Below are positions 43,618 to 52,515 of a DNA stretch of 64,000 bases, piece by piece (the stretch's first letter is position 1; the number at the start of each line of letters is the position of its first letter). The DNA is taken from contig JAJCYV010000004.1 in assembly GCA_029262695.1 (NCBI GenBank), positions 66,807 through 130,806 of the forward strand, in the 5' to 3' direction. This stretch comes from Chloroflexota bacterium. Its GTDB lineage: Bacteria > Chloroflexota > Dehalococcoidia > SM23-28-2 > RBG-16-64-32. The translations under genes were made by a program, and so were the position numbers. The notes under the pieces were generated by a model, which saw nothing but the letters and a program-made list of their open reading frames with translations, was not told the origin of the DNA and did no database searches.

Positions 43618-44499
43618 TTGCTTGCACAGGACACCGCCCCGCCGCCAACCCTCGACGAAGCGTACAAGCATTGCCGTCACGTCGTTCTCGGCCGTTACGA
43701 GAACTTCCCCATCGTCTCCTGGCTGCTGCCGCGGGCGCTGAGACCTCACGTCTACGCCGTGTACGCGTACTGTCGCGGCGTCGATGACCTGGGCGACGAG
43801 GCGGACGGCGACCGCCTGGCGCTGCTGGACGACTGGGAGCGCGAGCTAGGCGCCGCCTACGACGGCTCTCCCTCCGACCCGCGCTTCGTCGCGCTGGCGA
43901 ACACGATCCGCGAGTTTGATATCCCGCGTGAGCCGTTCGAGAGCCTGATCGAGGCCAACCGCCGCGATCAGGCCGTCAGTCGCTACGAGACGTTCGACGC
44001 CCTGCTCGACTACTGCACCTACTCGGCGAACCCTGTGGGCCACTTGATGCTCTACGTCTTCGGTTATCGCGACCCGGTGCGGCAGAGGCTGAGCGACGCC
44101 ACCTGCACGGCGCTCCAGCTCACGGACTTCTGGCAGGACGTCACCGACGACCTGGAGCAGGACCGCATCTACATCCCGCAGGAGGATCTGGAGCGCTTCG
44201 CCGTAAGCGAGGACGACCTGCGCTCGCGCCGTGTTACCCCGGACTTGCGGCGCCTGATGGCGTTCGAGGTGCAGCGCACGCGTGACTACTTCGACGACGG
44301 CCTCGAGCTGATCGGCGTCGTCACTGGCCGTCTGCGCGCCGACCTGCGCGTGTTGACGCTCAGCGGTCTCGCCGCCCTAGACGAGATCGCGCGCCGCGGC
44401 CACGACGTCCTCACGAGCCGGCCGACGGTATCCCGACGGCGCAAGCTGACGCTCGGCGTCCGGGGGTTCTTGCCGCTGCCGGTACGGGCGCGGCGATGA
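43618..44499 (+). CDS. hpnC: Squalene/phytoene synthase family protein HpnC
   Basis: HpnC converts presqualene diphosphate to hydroxysqualene in the HpnCDE route to squalene. The 293 residues have the two Asp-rich motifs CRGVDDLGDE (about 52-61) and QLTDFWQDVTDD (about 163-174), and the HpnC-like start YKHCRHVVLGRYENFPI. The start is TTG at 43618 with GGAG 7 nt upstream. Its stop overlaps hpnD by 4 nt. It is the first gene of the hopanoid operon. Confidence 0.92.
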   Translation: MLAQDTAPPPTLDEAYKHCRHVVLGRYENFPIVSWLLPRALRPHVYAVYAYCRGVDDLGDEADGDRLALLDDWERELGAAYDGSPSDPRFVALANTIREFDIPREPFESLIEANRRDQAVSRYETFDALLDYCTYSANPVGHLMLYVFGYRDPVRQRLSDATCTALQLTDFWQDVTDDLEQDRIYIPQEDLERFAVSEDDLRSRRVTPDLRRLMAFEVQRTRDYFDDGLELIGVVTGRLRADLRVLTLSGLAALDEIARRGHDVLTSRPTVSRRRKLTLGVRGFLPLPVRARR

Positions 44500-45356
44500 G
44501 CGCCCGGCTGGACGCGGCCTACGAGTACTGCCGCCAGATCACCCGGCGCGAGGCGTCGAGCTTCTACTACGGCTTCCTCCTGCTGCCGCCCGCGCAGCGC
44601 CGCGCGGTCTACTCCGCCTACGCCTTCGCTCGCCAGTGCGACGATATGGCCGACGGGGACCTGCCCCGCGACGAGGCTGAACGGGCGCTTGACGGCGCCC
44701 GGGAAGCCCTCGATCGCAGCCTGGCCGGCGACCCGGACGGACCGGTCTTCGAGGCGCTGGGCAGGACGATCGAACGCTACGACGTGCCGCTGCAGCACCT
44801 CATCGACCTGATCGACGGCGTGCGCATGGACCTCACCGTCAGCCGCTACGACACGTTCACCGACCTGCGCGCTTACTGCTATCGCGTGGCCTCCTCCGTC
44901 GGCCTCATCTCCATCGAGATCTTCGGCTACAGCGGCGGCGAGCGTGCGCGCCGCTATGCCACCGACCTCGGCCTCGCGCTTCAGCTCACGAACATCCTCC
45001 GTGACGTTGCCGAGGACGCGGACCGCGGCCGCGTCTACCTGCCGCAGGAGGAAGTCGAGTGGTTCGGCTATAGCGATGCGGAGCTGCTGGAGCGCAAAGT
45101 GACGCCGGAGTTCCGGCGGCTCATCGCCTACCAGGTGCACCGCGCGCGCGAACTCTATGCCAGCGGCCGGCGCTTGTTGCCGCATCTACCGGTTCGCGCG
45201 CGCGCCTGCGTCGGCGCTATGGCGGGCATCTACAGCAGCATCCTCGACGAGATCGAGCGGCGGCCAAGCGTCATCTTCCACCGCCGCGTCGGCCCCGGCA
45301 CCGGCAAGAAGCTAGCCCTCGCCGGGCGCGAGCTTGTCCGCTCCCTCGTGCGATGA
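44496..45356 (+). CDS. hpnD: Presqualene diphosphate synthase HpnD
   Basis: HpnD condenses two farnesyl diphosphates to presqualene diphosphate. The 286 residues show FARQCDDMADGD (about 47-58) and the second motif QLTNILRDVAEDADRGR (about 162-178), typical of HpnD. The REASSFYYGFLLLPPAQR start is also characteristic. It overlaps hpnC and hpnE by 4 nt each (ATGA), so the three should be made together. Confidence 0.94.
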   Translation: MSARLDAAYEYCRQITRREASSFYYGFLLLPPAQRRAVYSAYAFARQCDDMADGDLPRDEAERALDGAREALDRSLAGDPDGPVFEALGRTIERYDVPLQHLIDLIDGVRMDLTVSRYDTFTDLRAYCYRVASSVGLISIEIFGYSGGERARRYATDLGLALQLTNILRDVAEDADRGRVYLPQEEVEWFGYSDAELLERKVTPEFRRLIAYQVHRARELYASGRRLLPHLPVRARACVGAMAGIYSSILDEIERRPSVIFHRRVGPGTGKKLALAGRELVRSLVR

Positions 45357-46717
45357 CGGAGCGCCCGGTCGTGCTCGTCGCCGGCGGTGGCCTCGCGGGC
45401 ATCACGGCGGCTTGTGAGCTGGCAGACGCCGGCGTGCGCGTGAAGCTGATCGAGAAGCGCCCGCACCTCGGCGGCCGCTCCTATTCGTACGAAGCTGACG
45501 GCGTTGAGGTCGACAACGGCCAGCACGTCTTCCTCGGCTGCTGCACGGAGTACATCGCCCTTTTGGAGCGGCTGGGCGTGCGCGAAGGCGTACACCTCCA
45601 ACGGCGCTTTCGCGTCCCCGTCATCGACAATGTCTGGGGCGAATCGGTCTTGCAGAGCGCACCCCTGCCGCCGCCCGCGCACCTGCTGCCGTCACTGCTG
45701 CGCTTCAAGCCGCTTTCCCTGCGCGAGAAGGCGCTTGCTGCGTACGCCTTTACGCAGATCCGCTCAACTGACCTCGCAAAGCACCCGGAGCTGGACGACA
45801 TAACGTTTGAGCAGTGGCTCCTCGACCGCCGCCAGAACCACCACGCCATTCGCAGCCTCTGGAACCTCATCGTGCAGCCCACGCTCAACGACCACGCATC
45901 GCGCGTTAGCGCCGCGCTCGCGCTTATGGTGTTCCAGGAGGGCTTCCTGAGGTCGAGTGCCGGCGCCAACGTTGGCTGGGCCAGGACAGGCCTCTCGTCG
46001 CTCCTGGCGGGCGCCGCGCGCGAATACATCGAGTCGCGTGGCGGCGAAGTGCTCACGACCGTGGCCCTCAACGGCCTCCGGTCGAACGAGGACGGCGTCT
46101 CGCGCGCTCTCACGGACGCCGGCGAGGTCACTGCCGACGCCTACATCGTGGCGCTGGAACCGGGCGCGGTGCCGGCCGTGCTCCCGGACGCCGTCCGGGA
46201 CGATCGCTTCTTCGGGCGCATCGGCCGCCTGAGTGCGTCGCCCATCGTTAACGTGCACCTGTGGTACGAGCGGCCTGTCTGGGGCCGGGCGTTCGCGGCC
46301 TTCCTGAACACACCCGTGCAGTGGGTCTTCAACAAGTCCAGGCTCTGGCGGCAGGACGGCCCGCAGTATCTCGACATCTCGCTTAGCGGAGCGCGCGAGT
46401 GGGTCGATATGCCTGCGGCAGAGATCCGCGAACACTTCGAGAAGGAGATGCGGGCGCTGTTCCCGGAGGCGCGCGGCGTCGACGTCGTGCGCGCGCTCGT
46501 CGTCAAGCAGCGCGATGCCACGTTCGCGGCGCATCCGGGCGTTGCCCGGCTGCGGCCGGCACAGCGCACGCCCCTGCGCAACCTCTTCCTTGCCGGTGAC
46601 TGGACCGACACCGGCTGGCCGGCGACGATGGAGAGCGCCGTCCGCAGCGGCGCATCTGCCGCGCTGCAGGCGATGCGCTCGCTCGTGCGCTCTGAAAAGC
46701 ATATTGGTGCAGCATAA
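45353..46717 (+). CDS. hpnE: Hydroxysqualene dehydroxylase HpnE
   Basis: HpnE is an FAD-dependent enzyme that reduces hydroxysqualene to squalene. The 454 residues begin with the dinucleotide-binding motif VLVAGGGLAGITAACELAD (about 7-25). The C-terminal FAD segment is LFLAGDWTDTGWPATMESAV (about 416-435). The GRSYSYEADGVEVDNGQHVF region is typical. The gene follows hpnD with 4-nt overlap; a 213-nt gap separates it from the next gene. Confidence 0.93.
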   Translation: MTERPVVLVAGGGLAGITAACELADAGVRVKLIEKRPHLGGRSYSYEADGVEVDNGQHVFLGCCTEYIALLERLGVREGVHLQRRFRVPVIDNVWGESVLQSAPLPPPAHLLPSLLRFKPLSLREKALAAYAFTQIRSTDLAKHPELDDITFEQWLLDRRQNHHAIRSLWNLIVQPTLNDHASRVSAALALMVFQEGFLRSSAGANVGWARTGLSSLLAGAAREYIESRGGEVLTTVALNGLRSNEDGVSRALTDAGEVTADAYIVALEPGAVPAVLPDAVRDDRFFGRIGRLSASPIVNVHLWYERPVWGRAFAAFLNTPVQWVFNKSRLWRQDGPQYLDISLSGAREWVDMPAAEIREHFEKEMRALFPEARGVDVVRALVVKQRDATFAAHPGVARLRPAQRTPLRNLFLAGDWTDTGWPATMESAVRSGASAALQAMRSLVRSEKHIGAA

Positions 46718-46930
46718 GCTTGTGAAAGTGCGTGCAACTGCCGACACGAGGTTGTAAACTACCGGACGGAGACGCAACCCGGTACGGATGGACGCTTCCT
46801 CTCGCCGCCGGTATGCTGATCCTCAAGCCCAGAATGACAGAAATACGCCGACAGGCACTCAGACCGCCCGCAACGGCCTCCCTGGCTCCGGCCGCCGGGC
46901 GTCCAGTCACTCAACAGAAGGAGCGTGCGC
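46718..46930 (+). other. 213-nt gap inside the hopanoid operon
   Basis: No ORF of note. TTGTGA near 46720 and TGTAAAC at about 46753 could form a weak internal promoter. No terminator is seen, so read-through from hpnE is possible. Confidence 0.3.
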
Positions 46931-47395
46931 TTGCTTAAGAGTACCCGCGAAGAGAGCCGCAGCAAGATCGCCTCGCACACACTCACTTTCCAGACCGAAG
47001 GCGGCCCTCAGTTCATCGACATTACAGAGCACGTGACCGAACTTGTAGAGCAGTCGGGGCTGGAAAACGGCTTCGTCGTCGTCTTCTCAAAGCACACTAC
47101 CGCCGCCATCAGCATCAACGAGAACGAACCGCACCTGATCGCCGATATGAAGAAGATGCTGGAGCAGGCCGCTCCCTGCGAGGCAGACTACGCGCACAAT
47201 CGCTACGGCCACCCGATCGACAGCGGCGAGGAGCCCAACGGCCACTCCCACTGCCAGCATCTGTTACTCGGCGCCAGCGAGACCGTCCCCGTCGCCGATG
47301 GCCGTATGCTCTTCGGCCAGTGGCAGCGCGTCTTCCTTGTCGAGCTTGACCACGCTCGCGAGCGCGAAATAGTCGTCCAGCTCGTAGGCGAGTAA
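46931..47395 (+). CDS. YjbQ/UPF0047 family protein
   Basis: This protein of about 154 residues is of the YjbQ/UPF0047 family, small trimeric proteins annotated as secondary thiamine-phosphate synthases. Diagnostic segments are FSKHTTAAISINENEP (about 53-68) and NGHSHCQHLLLGAS (about 104-117), holding the conserved His and Cys residues. A start at TTG 46931 puts AAGGAG at a 7-nt spacing; GTG 46925 would place it too close. It is followed 2 nt later by the polyprenyl synthase. Its relevance to hopanoids is unknown. Confidence 0.85.
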   Translation: MLKSTREESRSKIASHTLTFQTEGGPQFIDITEHVTELVEQSGLENGFVVVFSKHTTAAISINENEPHLIADMKKMLEQAAPCEADYAHNRYGHPIDSGEEPNGHSHCQHLLLGASETVPVADGRMLFGQWQRVFLVELDHAREREIVVQLVGE

Positions 47396-47397
47396 CC

Positions 47398-48408
47398 TTG
47401 CAGCCTCCGGCTGCCCTCACCCGCTACCGGCGGGCGCTGGACGAGCACCTCCGTAGCCTCGTAGACCGCCCTCAACCGCACGATCTCTATCGCATGCTGC
47501 GCTACCATCTCGGCTGGGAAGACGCCGAAGGGCGCCCCGCCGAGAGCACCGGCAAACGTCTGCGCCCAGCGCTCTGCCTCCTCGCCTGCGAAGCCGCCGG
47601 AGGCCAGGCAGAGCGCGCCATTCCGTTCGCTTCGGCTGTAGAACTCGTCCACAACTTCTCGCTCGTCCACGACGACGTGCAGGACGGAGACCGCCTCCGC
47701 CACGGCCGTGACACGGTGTGGTCGGTCTGGGGCAAGTCGCAGGCGATCAACGCCGGCGATGCGCTCCTCGCCCTGGCGCATATTGCGCTTGCCGAAACCC
47801 CCCACGAGTCGACTGCTGCCGCCTCCCGGCTGCTCAACGAGCTGACGCTGGAGATGGTCGAAGGGCAGGTGATGGACATCGCCTTCGAGGAGCAGACCGA
47901 CGTCTCACTCGACGCCTACCTGGCGATGATCTCGCGCAAGACCGGCGCCCTCTTCGACGCCGCGCTCGCACTCGGCGCGGTCGCAGCCGGCGCCCCGGCC
48001 GAGATGGTCGCGGCGCTCGGGCGCTGCGGCCGGCAGCTAGGGCTCGCCTTCCAGGTGCGCGACGACATGCTCGGCATCTGGGGCGACGTGGACCGCACCG
48101 GGAAGCCCGTCGCCGCCGACATCCACCGCCGCAAGAAGTCACTTCCCATCGTCTTCGCACTCGAGCGCGCTGAAGGCGACGACCTGGAGCGCCTCCAGGG
48201 AATGTACGGCGCGGGCGAACCATCGGCCGGCGACGTCGCTTTCGTAGTCGGCCTGTTGGACTCGCTCGGAGCGCAGGCGTACTCTCAGGAGGAAGCGGAC
48301 AGGCACCGCACCGCCGCGTTGAGCGAGTTGACCGACGCTGACCTCGACGAGCGCGCGGCTGCTGAGATACGGGAAGTCGCGGACTTCTTGCTCGAAAGAG
48401 ACTTCTAA
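47398..48408 (+). CDS. Polyprenyl (farnesyl/geranylgeranyl) diphosphate synthase
   Basis: This 336-residue isoprenoid chain-elongation enzyme would supply farnesyl diphosphate to HpnD. The first Asp-rich motif is FSLVHDDVQDGD (about 85-96). The second is FQVRDDMLGIWGD (about 217-229), the form found in many actinobacterial-type synthases. GKRLRPALCLLACEA is the N-terminal substrate region. The start is TTG at 47398, right after the YjbQ stop. Chain length cannot be assigned by eye. Confidence 0.92.
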   Translation: MQPPAALTRYRRALDEHLRSLVDRPQPHDLYRMLRYHLGWEDAEGRPAESTGKRLRPALCLLACEAAGGQAERAIPFASAVELVHNFSLVHDDVQDGDRLRHGRDTVWSVWGKSQAINAGDALLALAHIALAETPHESTAAASRLLNELTLEMVEGQVMDIAFEEQTDVSLDAYLAMISRKTGALFDAALALGAVAAGAPAEMVAALGRCGRQLGLAFQVRDDMLGIWGDVDRTGKPVAADIHRRKKSLPIVFALERAEGDDLERLQGMYGAGEPSAGDVAFVVGLLDSLGAQAYSQEEADRHRTAALSELTDADLDERAAAEIREVADFLLERDF

Positions 48409-48417
48409 GGAGGCGGC

Positions 48418-49533
48418 ATGCCGGGAAGGCCGTTGGGGTTGTCGCTAAGACTGGGCTGGTATCTCCTCCAGCAGAAGATCAGGGGGCGGGAGCGCTTTCC
48501 CCTGACCATGATCCTTGAGCCGCTGGAGGAGTGTAACCTCACCTGCACCGGCTGCGGCCGCATCCGCGAGTACGAGCCGATCATTGAGCGCAAGCTCACC
48601 GTAAAGCAGTGCCTCGCCGCAGTCGAAGAGTGCAACGCGCCCGTCGTCTCGATCGCTGGTGGCGAGCCGCTGATGCATCCGGCGATCGGCGAGATCGTTG
48701 CCCGCATCGTGAAGCAGAAGCGCTACGTATACCTCTGCACGAACGCGCTCCTCTACCGGCAAGCGCTTCGCCAGATCGAGCCGTCGCCGTACCTCTCCTT
48801 CGTCGTCCACCTGGACGGCCTGCGCGAGACTCACGACATCGCCGTGGAGCGCAAGGGTGTTTACGCCGTCGCGATCAAGGCGATCGAGGCCTTCCGCGAA
48901 GCCGGTCACCGCGTCTGCACCAACACGACGCTCTTCAGCGGTAACCAGCCCGAGGAGTATCACCGGCTGTTCGCGATGCTCAACGACATGGGCGTCGAAG
49001 GGATGATGGTCTCGCCCGGCTTCCAGTACGAAGAGGTTGCGCATCACGACATCTTCCTCCAGCGCGAAGAGGCGCGCTCTTTCTTCCGCCGTGTCTTCGA
49101 AGGCTGCCGAGACAGCGTGCGCTTTTATCACAACCCGCTATACCTCGATTTCCTCATCGGCGCCCGACAGTACGAGTGCACGCAGTGGGGCACGCCGACC
49201 TACACGCCCGCAGGCTGGCGCAAGCCGTGCTATCTCATCGCCGACGAGCACGTGACGACTTTCGGCCAGCTGATGGAGACCGACTGGAAGGCCTACGGCC
49301 GGGGCAACGACCCGCGTTGCGACACCTGCATGATGCACTGCGGCTACGAGGGCTCCGCGATCCAGGAGGCGATGTCCAGCCCGCGCGCCTTCATCGAGAT
49401 GGTCCGCCGCTCGTCGAAGCCCGGCGTCGCGAAGAAGGCGCGTGAGCTGGAGCGGGCGGCCCCGCCGGCGACCGACGCTCCGGAACGTAAGGTGCCCAGC
49501 CTGACCGGCAGCGGGCGGGAGCGGCGCCAGTGA
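48418..49533 (+). CDS. hpnH: Adenosyl-hopene transferase HpnH (radical SAM)
   Basis: HpnH is a radical-SAM enzyme that adds the 5'-deoxyadenosyl group to diploptene at the start of bacteriohopanetetrol side-chain synthesis. The cluster motif CNLTCTGCGR is at about residues 40-49. SIAGGEPLMH (about 77-86) and the C-terminal Cys-rich segment CDTCMMHCGYEG fit HpnH. The length of 371 residues is near the family norm. AAGGAGG lies before ATG 48418. Its stop overlaps the hpnG start (GTGA). Confidence 0.95.
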   Translation: MPGRPLGLSLRLGWYLLQQKIRGRERFPLTMILEPLEECNLTCTGCGRIREYEPIIERKLTVKQCLAAVEECNAPVVSIAGGEPLMHPAIGEIVARIVKQKRYVYLCTNALLYRQALRQIEPSPYLSFVVHLDGLRETHDIAVERKGVYAVAIKAIEAFREAGHRVCTNTTLFSGNQPEEYHRLFAMLNDMGVEGMMVSPGFQYEEVAHHDIFLQREEARSFFRRVFEGCRDSVRFYHNPLYLDFLIGARQYECTQWGTPTYTPAGWRKPCYLIADEHVTTFGQLMETDWKAYGRGNDPRCDTCMMHCGYEGSAIQEAMSSPRAFIEMVRRSSKPGVAKKARELERAAPPATDAPERKVPSLTGSGRERRQ

Positions 49534-50276
49534 TCCTCGTCTTCGCGGCGATGGAGCCTGAGGTCCGGGCCTGCTTCGGCGGCGGCTCCATCGTCCCGCC
49601 CCGCGAAATCGCAGGCTTTCCGGTCTACGAGGCTAACGAGCTCGCCGTCTGCCAGACGGGCCTCGGTCGCCGCTCCCACGACGCTGCGACCGCAGTGATG
49701 GAGCACTTCACGCCGGAGGCCGTGCTATCGGTCGGAACGGCCGGCGGCCTCAACTTCGATCTGCGCTCCGGGCAGCTCTTCGCCTGCTCACACGTACACC
49801 ACGCCGACATGCGTGGTGGCCTGGACGAGACGCCGGCGTTCTCTGACGAGCGGCTCGTGACGCTGGCGCTCGAGGTCGCCCGCGGCGCCGGGATCGAAGC
49901 GAGGATCGGCTCTGCCGTAACAGTCGATGAGGTCGTCTGGACATCCACCGACAAGGCAGATCTCCACGCCTGGATGCAGCACGACGTCGTCGAGATGGAG
50001 AGCTACTGGATCGGCAAGGTCGCCAGTCAGGCCGACCTGCCGTACCTGGCGCTGCGCGTCGTCACGGACCAGGCCGCCGATGAGCTTGTTCAGACGCCGG
50101 CGATCACCGCGGACGGCACGTTCGACGCGGACGCGTTCCAGGCCTGGATCAAGGATCATCCGGAATACATCCCGATGTTCGCCGAACAAGCGGAGCGCTC
50201 GCGGCGGGGCCTCGGTACCCTCACGCGGTTCCTGAGCGACTTCCTGCCGCGGCTCGCCGACACGCAAATCTCATGA
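49530..50276 (+). CDS. hpnG: Adenosylhopane nucleosidase/phosphorylase HpnG
   Basis: HpnG removes adenine from adenosylhopane, giving the ribosyl-hopane side chain. The 248 residues have a nucleoside-phosphorylase fold: VCQTGLGRRSHDAATAVME, VLSVGTAGGLNFDLRSG (about 71-87), and VVEMESYWIGKVA (about 152-164), where the MEs motif binds the nucleoside. The start is GTG at 49530, overlapping hpnH. The stop overlaps shc by 4 nt. Confidence 0.92.
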   Translation: MILVFAAMEPEVRACFGGGSIVPPREIAGFPVYEANELAVCQTGLGRRSHDAATAVMEHFTPEAVLSVGTAGGLNFDLRSGQLFACSHVHHADMRGGLDETPAFSDERLVTLALEVARGAGIEARIGSAVTVDEVVWTSTDKADLHAWMQHDVVEMESYWIGKVASQADLPYLALRVVTDQAADELVQTPAITADGTFDADAFQAWIKDHPEYIPMFAEQAERSRRGLGTLTRFLSDFLPRLADTQIS

Positions 50277-52219
50277 GCACCTCTCGCGGGGCGCTGGACG
50301 AAGCGATCCGGCGGACGCAGGACTACTTCCTCCGCACGCAGCACCCGTCGGGCTACTGGCTCGGCGATCTCGACTCAAACGTCTGTATGGCGGCGCAGTA
50401 CCTGCTGCTCACTCACTTCCTCGGCGTCGGCGATGATGGACTCCCGGATGGGCGCCGGCGCAAAGTCGCGAACTACCTGCGCCGCGAGCAGCGCGCGGAC
50501 GGGACGTGGGCGATCTACCCCGGCGGCCTGCCGGACCTCAACGCTACGGTCGAGTCTTACTTCGCGCTCAAGCTCGCCGGCGTATCGCCCGACGACCCGG
50601 CGATGGCCCGCGCCCGCGAGTGGGTACTCGCGGCCGGCGGCGTGCCGAAGGTGCGCGTGTTTACGAAGATCTGGCTCGCGCTCTTCGGTCAGTGGGACTG
50701 GCGGGGCGTTCCTGTCCTGCCGCCGGAGATGATCCTGCTTCCGCGCTGGGCCCCACTCAACATCTACGACTTCGCGGCCTGGGCGCGGGCGACGATCGTG
50801 CCGATGCTGATCATCCTCAGCGAGCGCCCGACGTGCCCGGTGCCCGACTCTGCCCGCATCGACGAACTGTTCCCGGGCGGACGCGAAGGTACGGACTACA
50901 GCCTTCCCACACCGCAGGACTCGCGCTGGGGCACCTTCTTCCACCGCGCCGATGGCCTGCTCCGCCGCGCCGAGTCACTTCTCTTCCGAGGGTCAGGCTT
51001 CAGCCTGACGCCGGCCCGTTCTACCCGGGAGGCAGCCTATCGCGCGGCTGAGGACTGGATCGTTGCTCATCAGGAGGCCGATGGGACCTGGGCCGGTATC
51101 CAGCCGCCGTGGGTGTACTCGCTCATCGCGCTCAAGGTCCGTGGCTATCCGCTCGACCATCCGGTGATGAGGCGCGGCCTCGAGGCGTTCGAGGCCGGCT
51201 GGGCGATCGAAGACGACGAGACGTTCAACCCGCAGGCCTGCGTATCGCCGGTCTGGGACACAGTGCTGGCGATGAACGCGCTGCTCGACTCCGGCCTGGC
51301 GCCAGACCACCCGGCTCTCGTGCACGCGGCTCAGTGGTTGCTGGGCAAGCAGGTGCTGACTGCCGGCGACTGGCAGATCGGCGCGCCCGGCGTTGAACCG
51401 GGAGGCTGGTCTTTCGAGTTCGAGAACGACTTCTACCCCGACACCGACGACACGGCCGAGGCCCTGATCGCGCTCTCCCGTGTGCGCCTGCCGGACGAGC
51501 GACACAAGGACGAGGCGGTCGAACGTGGCCGTCGCTGGCTGATCGGCATGCAGTCGGCCAACGGCGGCTGGGGCGCATTCGACCGTGACAACACCCGCCG
51601 GATGGTGAGCAAGATACCGTTCTGCGACTTCGGTGAAGTGATCGACCCGCCATCGGAAGACGTTACCGCGCACGTGATCGAAGCGCTCGCCCTCGTTGGC
51701 GATGGCGGCTCCGGGGTGGTGCGGCGGGGTCTGCGCTACCTGCGACGCCAGCACCGGGCGGACGGGAGCTGGTTTGGCCGCTGGGGCGTGAACTACGTCG
51801 CTGGCACGGGCAGCGTGCTACCGGCGTTCAAGGCGGCCGGGTGCGACATGACGAAGCGGCGCTTCCGGCGGGCCGCCGGCTGGCTCACCGGCAGCCAGAA
51901 CGCGGACGGCGGCTGGGGTGAGGACCCGCGCAGCTACGTCGACGAGTCGTGGGCGGGCCGCGGCGACAGCACGCCATCACAGACGGCCTGGGGCATGGCC
52001 GGCCTTCTCGCCGTCGATGGAGACGGCGCGATCGCCGATTCGCTGGAACGAGGCGCGCAGTGGCTGATCGAGCGTCAGGAGGAGGACGGGCAGTGGCTGG
52101 AGCCGCAGTTCACGGCCACCGGGTTCCCGGGCGACTTCTACCTCAAGTACGATCTATACCGGAACTACTGGCCGCTGCTGACGCTTGGCCGCTATCGTGA
52201 CGCGTTAGGCCCGGCCTAG
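50273..52219 (+). CDS. shc: Squalene-hopene cyclase
   Basis: This cyclase folds squalene into hopene at the membrane. The 648 residues contain the catalytic DTDD motif (Asp390-Asp393) and many QW repeats, such as QRADGTW, QSANGGWGAF, QHRADGSW and QNADGGWGED. A 29-nt palindromic repeat (50984-51012) lies in frame and encodes about residues 238-246 (RGSGFSLTP), in a linker between repeats. Translation is coupled to hpnG (ATGA). The stop TAG shares bases with the convergent selW-like stop. Confidence 0.96.
   Translation: MSTSRGALDEAIRRTQDYFLRTQHPSGYWLGDLDSNVCMAAQYLLLTHFLGVGDDGLPDGRRRKVANYLRREQRADGTWAIYPGGLPDLNATVESYFALKLAGVSPDDPAMARAREWVLAAGGVPKVRVFTKIWLALFGQWDWRGVPVLPPEMILLPRWAPLNIYDFAAWARATIVPMLIILSERPTCPVPDSARIDELFPGGREGTDYSLPTPQDSRWGTFFHRADGLLRRAESLLFRGSGFSLTPARSTREAAYRAAEDWIVAHQEADGTWAGIQPPWVYSLIALKVRGYPLDHPVMRRGLEAFEAGWAIEDDETFNPQACVSPVWDTVLAMNALLDSGLAPDHPALVHAAQWLLGKQVLTAGDWQIGAPGVEPGGWSFEFENDFYPDTDDTAEALIALSRVRLPDERHKDEAVERGRRWLIGMQSANGGWGAFDRDNTRRMVSKIPFCDFGEVIDPPSEDVTAHVIEALALVGDGGSGVVRRGLRYLRRQHRADGSWFGRWGVNYVAGTGSVLPAFKAAGCDMTKRRFRRAAGWLTGSQNADGGWGEDPRSYVDESWAGRGDSTPSQTAWGMAGLLAVDGDGAIADSLERGAQWLIERQEEDGQWLEPQFTATGFPGDFYLKYDLYRNYWPLLTLGRYRDALGPA
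50984..51012. repeat. 29-nt palindromic repeat, copy 1 (inside shc)
   Basis: The core is GTCAGGCT-TC-AGCCTGAC, a perfect 8-bp palindromic stem. The 29 nt are identical to 58266-58294. It is in frame in the cyclase gene. Confidence 0.9.
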
Positions 52220-52506
52220 GCGCCGGCTTCCTTGGCTTCGATCAGCTCCCAGATCTGCTTCTTGATCTCGCGGATGCGCTCCATCTCCGGGTAGATGCCG
52301 CCCTCCGCCTTGCGGTCGAAGAGCGCCTTGCCGTCGGCGTACAGCGTCAGCTTGCCCTTGTCGCCGGGGATCAGCGTCACCGGGGCGTTGGCACCGAGTT
52401 CGTGCCAGATCTCGGTCGCCATCCAGGCGGCCATGGGAAGGTACCCTCACGGGACGCAGTACGTGATCTCGATCGCGATCCGGCCGTCGTATCGTCCTTC
52501 GATCAA
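52216..52506 (-). CDS. SelW/Rdx-family selenoprotein with in-frame TGA (CxxU)
   Basis: The reverse strand from TTG 52506 reads 96 codons with one in-frame TGA at 52449-52447. Read as selenocysteine (residue 20), it gives IEITYCVPU-GYLPMAAW, the redox motif of the Rdx (SelT/SelW/SelH) family, with Cys17 and Sec20. The rest (VTLIPGDKGKLTLYADGK, FDRKAEGGIYPE) also matches the family. AGGAG lies 6 nt before the TTG. A GC-rich hairpin with loop UGGAU starts 14 nt after the TGA. Standard gene calling would start at ATG 52434 and lose the redox motif. It follows the DUF59 gene by 9 nt. Confidence 0.78.
52414..52432 (-). promoter_or_regulatory. Candidate bacterial SECIS hairpin
   Basis: On the reverse strand GGCCGCC pairs with GGCGACC (one C-A mismatch) around loop TGGAT. 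The loop begins 21 nt after the TGA and has G among its first two bases, which fits the geometry known for bacterial SECIS elements. Confidence 0.55.
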
Positions 52507-52515
52507 AGCAGTCTC

